Shown piece after piece: positions 59,827-64,000 of a DNA stretch of 64,000 nucleotides. The notes under the pieces were generated by a model. The model had not been told where the DNA came from. It ran no database searches and saw only the letters and a list, made by a program, of their open reading frames with translations. Within the stretch, counting starts at the first letter, position 1. The number at the start of each line of letters is the position of its first letter. Source of the stretch: Labilithrix luteola (GTDB lineage: Bacteria > Myxococcota_A > Polyangia > Polyangiales > Polyangiaceae); the NCBI RefSeq assembly GCF_001263205.1, contig NZ_CP012333.1, positions 1,116,001 to 1,180,000 of the forward strand. The letters run 5' to 3'. The position numbers and the translations under genes were made by a program.

Positions 59827-60699
59827 TCAGGGAATGAAGACCTCGGCTTCGGCTTTCGGTTTCCCGGTCGGCTTGCTGACGCGCTGCGGCGCCTTCACTG
59901 GCTCGAAGGCGCTCTCGACGGCAGGAATCGGCACGGGGGTCGATTGCCCGGCGGGCACGAACACGATGGTTCGCACGGGAACCGCGGCGGGAATGGTGAC
60001 GACCTCCGAGGTCGCGCGTGCGACGGGCGCCTGAGGAACGGCCCCCATTTCGACGGCTTTGCTCGAACTCGAGCCCGGTCGTACGTCGTCGGTGAGCTCG
60101 GCCGCGGTGAGCATGCCGAATCCGAAGAGCGAGCAGGCACCGGCGACGATGCCGGCCTTCTTCGCCGTCTTCTTCCAGTCGATCGTGCGCGCGAGAGCGA
60201 GCGCCCATGGCCGGCTCATCACGGGAAACTGGGGGGGCGTCTCGCGCTTCTTGAGCCACGCCTCGCGTTCCTTGGCCTGACGTCGTCGCGCGAGGTCGTC
60301 GACGGAATAGACCTGGTAGGTGAGGTCGGCCTCGGCGGCCTTCGCGATGCCCGACGTGGGCGGCACGTCGGCGTCGTGCTCACTCGTCCGCCATCCGTCG
60401 CTGACGCGAATGCCCGAGGGCGGGGCCTCCGCGCGCGGGCCGCCCTCCCCCCGATCGGCAGCCTCGACCTCGGTGAGCGTCCGAACGTCGTCTTCGGCCC
60501 GCGCCTCGGCGCGCTTCGCGCTTCCGCTCGCACGCTCCGCGAGCTTTCGCTCGAGGATGTGCCAGGGCAGGTACTCGCGAACGGTGGGGATGATGACCTC
60601 CGCCACCCGCCGCGAACCAGGCGCGGATGATGGCCGGGGCGGCTCCCGGGTTCGTCGTTCGTTCGTCGGCTCGATGAGCAACATAGCCGGACGCGCCAT
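59827..60699 (-). CDS. Single-pass membrane protein, unknown
   Basis: This protein of about 290 residues has a polar, Arg/Glu-rich N-terminal part (1-170) with a charged helix (VDDLARRRQAKEREAWLKKRE). A short transmembrane segment (about 182-205: IVAGACSLFGFGMLTAA) follows and then a Pro/Val-rich periplasmic tail. No family was recognised. The start is uncertain: GTG 60723, ATG 60699 or ATG 60684. The enoyl-CoA hydratase gene follows on the same strand. Confidence 0.6.
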   Translation of the reverse strand: MARPAMLLIEPTNERRTREPPRPSSAPGSRRVAEVIIPTVREYLPWHILERKLAERASGSAKRAEARAEDDVRTLTEVEAADRGEGGPRAEAPPSGIRVSDGWRTSEHDADVPPTSGIAKAAEADLTYQVYSVDDLARRRQAKEREAWLKKRETPPQFPVMSRPWALALARTIDWKKTAKKAGIVAGACSLFGFGMLTAAELTDDVRPGSSSSKAVEMGAVPQAPVARATSEVVTIPAAVPVRTIVFVPAGQSTPVPIPAVESAFEPVKAPQRVSKPTGKPKAEAEVFIP

Positions 60700-60937
60700 G
60701 GCTCGAGGCAGAGCACGAGTCACGCCAACGACGGTCCCTGCATTATTTCAGCGTTGCTGGCGAACGCACATCGTGAGAAGGAGCGTCGTCGATGGACAGG
60801 AGGGGATCCGCTTGAGGGCGGTCGGTCTCATGGTTGCATCCGGCTCGTCGGCTTCGAACGCGCGCTCAGGGCTCGATCTCAGCCGCTCTCCGTAACGGGC
60901 AAGAGCCACTCCGCTCATCGGTGCGACGCAGACGGCC

Positions 60938-61777
60938 ATGACCGCTTCCACCTACATCGCTGGCACTCGAAACGGTCGTCCGCGCGTTCGGCGGCCCATC
61001 CGTTCCTTCGCGGCGCTCCTTGCGTTGATCGGTGCGTTCGTCGTGCTGACCTGGAGCCCGAAGGCATCGGCCCAGGTGAACGCGGAGGCCTTGCGCCTGG
61101 TTCTTCGTGACCATGCACAGTTCGTGTGGTTCGACGCATCGCTCGTCGGGCGCGCCGGCAACACGCAGACGACGAACTTCGGCGCATCACTCTTCGGCGG
61201 AATCAAACGCGAGCCGCATGTCTTCTTCGTGAGGGCCGCGGTCGACTACGGGCAGTCGCAGGGCACCACCAACGTCGATCGCTGGGTCGCGCACGCGCGG
61301 TACAACTACGACCTCTCGCGGCTCCTGGCTCTCGAGGCGCTCGTGCAGGAGCAGCACGACACGTTCCGGCGAATGGCGCTTCGCGGCACCTACGGCCTCG
61401 GCGTACGCTTTCGATTCATCGAGACAGACGATCTCGAAGTCTTCTACGGCGCGACGTTCATTCTCGAACAGGACGTCGTCAGCTCCACGGACACCGAGCC
61501 TCTCGAGACCGAGCTCTTCGAACGCTTCGGCAACTACGTGGGCATCAACGCCTGGCTCAATCCGTTGATGCGTGCGACCGCGGTGCTCTACGCCCAGCCT
61601 CGCATCGCCGACTGGGGCGACTTTCGCATTCTCCACGAGGCGTCGATCAGCTTCCAGATCACGAAGCTCCTCGCCGCGAAGATCAGCGGCAGCGTGTACG
61701 TCGACACGGAGCCTCCCTCGACCGTCCTACCCTACGACGTCGAAGTGAAGAACAGCATCGAGCTTCGCCTGTTCTGA
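60938..61777 (+). CDS. DUF481-like outer-membrane barrel protein
   Basis: This 279-residue protein has a signal peptide ending ASAQ. Regularly alternating strands follow with patterns of the DUF481/YdiY group (FVRAAVDYGQSQGTTNVDRWVAHARYNYDL, then LRGTYGLGVRFRFIETDDLEVFYGATFI). It ends with the outer-membrane signature Phe. The function of DUF481 proteins is not known beyond outer-membrane location. The divergent neighbour is the single-pass membrane protein; repeat copy 3 begins three bases after the stop. Confidence 0.8.
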   Translation: MTASTYIAGTRNGRPRVRRPIRSFAALLALIGAFVVLTWSPKASAQVNAEALRLVLRDHAQFVWFDASLVGRAGNTQTTNFGASLFGGIKREPHVFFVRAAVDYGQSQGTTNVDRWVAHARYNYDLSRLLALEALVQEQHDTFRRMALRGTYGLGVRFRFIETDDLEVFYGATFILEQDVVSSTDTEPLETELFERFGNYVGINAWLNPLMRATAVLYAQPRIADWGDFRILHEASISFQITKLLAAKISGSVYVDTEPPSTVLPYDVEVKNSIELRLF

Positions 61778-61780
61778 AGG

Positions 61781-61920
61781 CTACTGCGGCGACCACTTGC
61801 GCGGACCATGGATTTCGTGGCCCACGACGGGCGAGGGCCCCGAAATCCATGGTCCTTTGCGCAAGTCTGTCGCGAACTCCGTTCGACTGTTCAATCAGCG
61901 CAACTGAGTTGCGCTGTCGC
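61781..61920 (-). repeat. Dispersed structured repeat, copy 3 (long form)
   Basis: This copy has about 140 bases. On the minus strand it begins with the 19-bp palindrome AGCGCAACTNAGTTGCGCT (61915-61897). A conserved run follows. Next come an outer 8-bp stem (61859-61866 / 61795-61802) and the long hairpin with 21-base arms (61803-61823 / 61835-61855, one mismatch) around an 11-base loop. It fills the gap between two convergent genes and supplies the stop codon of the small gene at 61895. Confidence 0.88.
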
Positions 61921-62185
61921 CACCGAGAGACCAGAGCTCCGTGCCCGCGGGGACGTCCTCGGGCGTGAGCTCGGTCAGCCGGTACATGGCCCACGGGTCG
62001 AGCGCGCCTCGCATGTGCGAAACCTCGACCGTTGCCGAGGTCTCGAGTGACGAGCCGTCGGGGCGCCGAAGCTGCACGCGAAGTGCCCCGGATTGCCCTG
62101 CAGAGGTGGTGAATCGAGGCATGAGGAGCACGCCTCGTCCACGCGCGACGAAAGCTTCTTCGACCACGAGAAGGCGCTCGGCCAT
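61895..62185 (-). CDS. Small protein with EF-Tu-domain-2-like pattern
   Basis: This 96-residue protein has the look of a single beta-barrel domain. The start (ERLLVVEEAFVARGRGVLLMPRF) resembles domain 2 of translation factors (VEEVFSIxGRGTVVTG), and strands follow to LRRPDGSSLETSATVEV. No other part of a translation factor is present, so it is a free-standing domain, seen elsewhere as short hypothetical proteins. Its last residues (TQLR) and stop codon are part of repeat copy 3, so its C-terminus may have been changed by the repeat. Confidence 0.65.
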   Translation of the reverse strand: MAERLLVVEEAFVARGRGVLLMPRFTTSAGQSGALRVQLRRPDGSSLETSATVEVSHMRGALDPWAMYRLTELTPEDVPAGTELWSLGGDSATQLR

Positions 62186-62199
62186 GAAGCGAGACTACA

Positions 62200-63279
62200 A
62201 TGGCCGGCGTCGTGTCACGAACCACGCTCTCCTCCTTCGTCACATTTGCCGTCCTCTCTTCGGCTACGGCTGTGTTCGTCTTCGGGTGCGCGCGCTCGAA
62301 GTCGGACGAAAAGCCCGACGGCGGAGCGCAGGTCGACGCCTCGCGAGGCGGTGCCGCGGCCACGTCGAATGCCGACGCGTCGAGTGCTCCTGCCCCGGGC
62401 GAGCTTGCCGATCCGCTGTTCCAGCAGTGGCTGGTGCCGGTGATTCCGGAGGAGGCCCGTCGTGCACGCCTCGATACCGACCCGGCGCTCGCCGCGTACA
62501 AGGTGGAGATTGCGCGAAGCTTCGACGGCGGCACGCCGAGCAACGCAGCGGTGCAAGCAACACCTCTTTCCCTTCAAGGGCGTCAGGCGGTGCTCGTCGG
62601 CGATGCCCATCCGCAGCTCTTCGTGTTCGACGGACGCAAACCCGCGCCGCTCTGGACGAGGGATCGCCCCGTGGCGGGCATCACGCCGCCGATTGGTCAG
62701 TTTGCACTCGCCGCGGGTCCCAAGGGGCGCGTGGCGATCGCCGTCTGCGATCCGCCGACATCGCTCGTTGCTTTGCGCATTCTCGACGACGATGGTTCAC
62801 CGTTCGCCGATCTGCAGGCGCTCGACTTCGAAGGACCGGCCGAGCTCTCGCTCCTCTACTGGCAGAAGCACGGCTGGGTCATCGCTGCATCGAGCGTGGG
62901 CACGACGCGCGCGCAGCTCATGACAGAAGACGGCAAGCGCACGTGGGGCACGGGCAAGAACGGCCGCGATGTCGCCACCCGACCGCAGACAGCGAGCCCC
63001 GTCGCACTCGTCGCCGACACCGACGATACGTTGATGATGGTGCAGATTGCACGTGCTTCGAGTGACATGCAGGGCCACGCCCCGCGCGCCTACGCCTTCC
63101 GCTACGACGCGCAGGGCGAGCCGCTCTGGAAGGCGCCGCTGGACCTCGGCGCAATCAAGGCGACCGCCGCCGCCGAGCGCGCCATCCTCGCCCGCACCCG
63201 TCCGGGCGTCGTCACCGCGAAGCTCCCCGGCGGCGCCGTGATGGATATCCGCTCGACAGGCGAAATCGAACGACGCTGA
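62200..63279 (+). CDS. Lipoprotein with propeller-like beta repeats
   Basis: This 359-residue lipoprotein (signal peptide, lipobox FGC, Ser/Asp/Ala-rich linker) has beta-rich repeats in its mature part that suggest a propeller (AVLVGDAHPQLFVFDGRKPAPLW, RAQLMTEDGKRTWGTG, AYAFRYDAQGEPLWKAPLDLG). The residues before each Trp recall PQQ/BamB-type blades. The ATG at 62200 has no ribosome binding site; GTG 62212 would give a better signal peptide and lies just behind a -10-like TACAAT (62196-62201). It is divergent from the small gene at 61895, with 14 bases between. Confidence 0.7.
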   Translation: MAGVVSRTTLSSFVTFAVLSSATAVFVFGCARSKSDEKPDGGAQVDASRGGAAATSNADASSAPAPGELADPLFQQWLVPVIPEEARRARLDTDPALAAYKVEIARSFDGGTPSNAAVQATPLSLQGRQAVLVGDAHPQLFVFDGRKPAPLWTRDRPVAGITPPIGQFALAAGPKGRVAIAVCDPPTSLVALRILDDDGSPFADLQALDFEGPAELSLLYWQKHGWVIAASSVGTTRAQLMTEDGKRTWGTGKNGRDVATRPQTASPVALVADTDDTLMMVQIARASSDMQGHAPRAYAFRYDAQGEPLWKAPLDLGAIKATAAAERAILARTRPGVVTAKLPGGAVMDIRSTGEIERR

Positions 63280-63283
63280 TTCG

Positions 63284-63323
63284 AAAAAGGCGACGGCCAC
63301 ATCCCCGTGACGGGACGCGGCCG
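63284..63323 (-). terminator. Candidate terminator for the right-edge gene
   Basis: On the minus strand an outer stem CGGCC/GGCCG and an inner CCCG/CGGG stem (63323-63294) are followed by TTTTT (63288-63284). It lies 26 bases after the stop of the HEAT-repeat gene. Confidence 0.45.
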
Positions 63324-63349
63324 CGCGCAGAACTCGGGATGGCTGAAGA

Positions 63350-64000
63350 TCAGCGCGTGCGCTTGGTCGTCTTCTTCTTCGGGTGACCGGCCTTCTGCTT
63401 CGCCTTGGCGGTGGACTTCGCGTCGGCGGAGTCCTTGCCGCCCTTTTCCTTCTCGGGCGGAGAGAGCCGCGCTTCGAGCTTGCTCATGCGGGCCTTGAGT
63501 TCGGCGTGCTCGTCGCGCAGGCGCTCGAGATCTTCCTTGAGCTGCTCGGCGGGCCGGCGGTCGCCACCGAGGTCGCGAAGGGCTTCGCGAATACGCCGGC
63601 GGACGCGCGGGTCGAGATCGATCTCGCCGCGGGCACGGAGGGCTGGGCGCGAGCGCCCGTCGCCGAGGTCCGTGAGGGCACGAACGACGTCGATGCGCAG
63701 GATCGGATCGGAATCGTCGAGGAGATCTTCGAGGTGCTCGCGTGCACGGCGATCGGTCGAGATCTTCGGCACCGCGAGGGCGGCGGCGCGACGGACCCGC
63801 GACGGGTGGCCGTAGCGCGTGCGGGAATAGAGATGCGGGAGCGCGCGATCGTCGCGCAAGGACGACAGACCTTCCACAGCGCCGGCCGCGATGACGTCGG
63901 CCCACGACGGACGATCGATGACGTCGAGCAGCGTCTCGAACGCGGAATGCTGCCTCGTCTTGCCGAGCGAGCGCGCGGCCTCCGCTTCGACGAGATAGCT
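63350..64000 (-). CDS. HEAT-repeat protein C-terminus, M1-aminopeptidase-like (5' end outside window)
   Basis: This is the C-terminal part of a larger protein. The frame is open to the window edge and the GTG at 63877 lies within it. About 150 residues form HEAT-type repeats (SWADVIAAGAVEGLSSLRDDRALPHL, VRRAAALAVPKI, LRIDVVRALTDLGD). A coiled coil (AEQLKEDLERLRDEHAELKARMSKLEARL) and a Lys-rich end follow. The SYLVEAEAARSLGKTR start and the SW-ADVI-GA pattern resemble the HEAT C-terminal domain of myxobacterial M1-family aminopeptidases, a family-level guess. The catalytic part would be outside the window. Confidence 0.65.
   Translation of the reverse strand, partial: SYLVEAEAARSLGKTRQHSAFETLLDVIDRPSWADVIAAGAVEGLSSLRDDRALPHLYSRTRYGHPSRVRRAAALAVPKISTDRRAREHLEDLLDDSDPILRIDVVRALTDLGDGRSRPALRARGEIDLDPRVRRRIREALRDLGGDRRPAEQLKEDLERLRDEHAELKARMSKLEARLSPPEKEKGGKDSADAKSTAKAKQKAGHPKKKTTKRTR

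Overview
The window is high-GC, gene-dense bacterial DNA and most probably comes from a myxobacterium (Myxococcota, likely a Polyangiales-type genome). The signs are many lipoproteins with Gly/Ser/Asn-rich linkers, cytochrome-like lipoproteins, a subtilase with a MYXO-CTERM-like tail, a hybrid histidine kinase, FHA domains, and families common in that phylum (DUF4266/DUF3570, PF10118, HEAT/PQQ lipoproteins). No rRNA, tRNA, CRISPR array, insertion sequence or phage gene was seen. Both window ends cut through genes: an MMPL/RND exporter at the left and a HEAT-repeat protein at the right.

Region 1 (2.7-17.7 kb) is a large Tad/Flp type IVc pilus and secretion locus, all on the plus strand with mostly overlapping genes. 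It has two Flp-type pilins on either side of a prepilin peptidase, three TadE/TadG-like pseudopilins, an unknown anchored protein, CpaB, the CpaC secretin, an FHA-CpaF fusion ATPase, TadB, TadC, a degenerate FHA protein, a TPR lipoprotein (TadD-like), a second CpaF/TadA ATPase and a proline-rich membrane protein with another degenerate FHA-like head. No CpaE/TadZ gene is visible. The FHA modules suggest that assembly is tied to protein phosphorylation.

Region 2 (17.7-33 kb) starts with a minus-strand operon of a predicted envelope protein, an ECF sigma factor and a probable membrane-bound regulator. Divergent to it is a four-gene cluster of exported proteins (CXXCH lipoprotein, DUF1549/DUF1553-like lipoprotein, small lipoprotein, Tat-signal protein), closed by a strong terminator. 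A three-GAF hybrid histidine kinase follows. Then comes a minus-strand operon of DUF4266 lipoprotein, DUF3570-type outer-membrane protein and two cytochrome-like lipoproteins, with one more such lipoprotein divergent to it. Together these look like envelope redox modules.

Region 3 (33-48 kb) holds a rhomboid-like protein with a zinc-ribbon tail, a quinone oxidoreductase, a YkgJ-type cysteine-cluster protein, an L,D-transpeptidase lipoprotein, a HEAT protein and PQQ-propeller/HEAT lipoprotein operon, a four-helix membrane protein, mutL-miaA, a large propeller lipoprotein and a gene with a probable leaderless start.

Region 4 (48-64 kb) holds an esterase-like hydrolase, a PF10118 protein divergent from an AraC regulator, an acidic disordered protein operon with a near-consensus sigma-70 promoter, a truncated haemoglobin, an OsmC protein, convergent matrixin and subtilase genes, an enoyl-CoA hydratase, a DUF481-like outer-membrane protein and small lipoproteins.

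The most unusual feature is a structured dispersed repeat with three copies (near 28.2, 48.8 and 61.8 kb). It has a 19-bp terminal palindrome. Two copies carry a long, covarying hairpin, and two copies supply the stop codon of unrelated genes.
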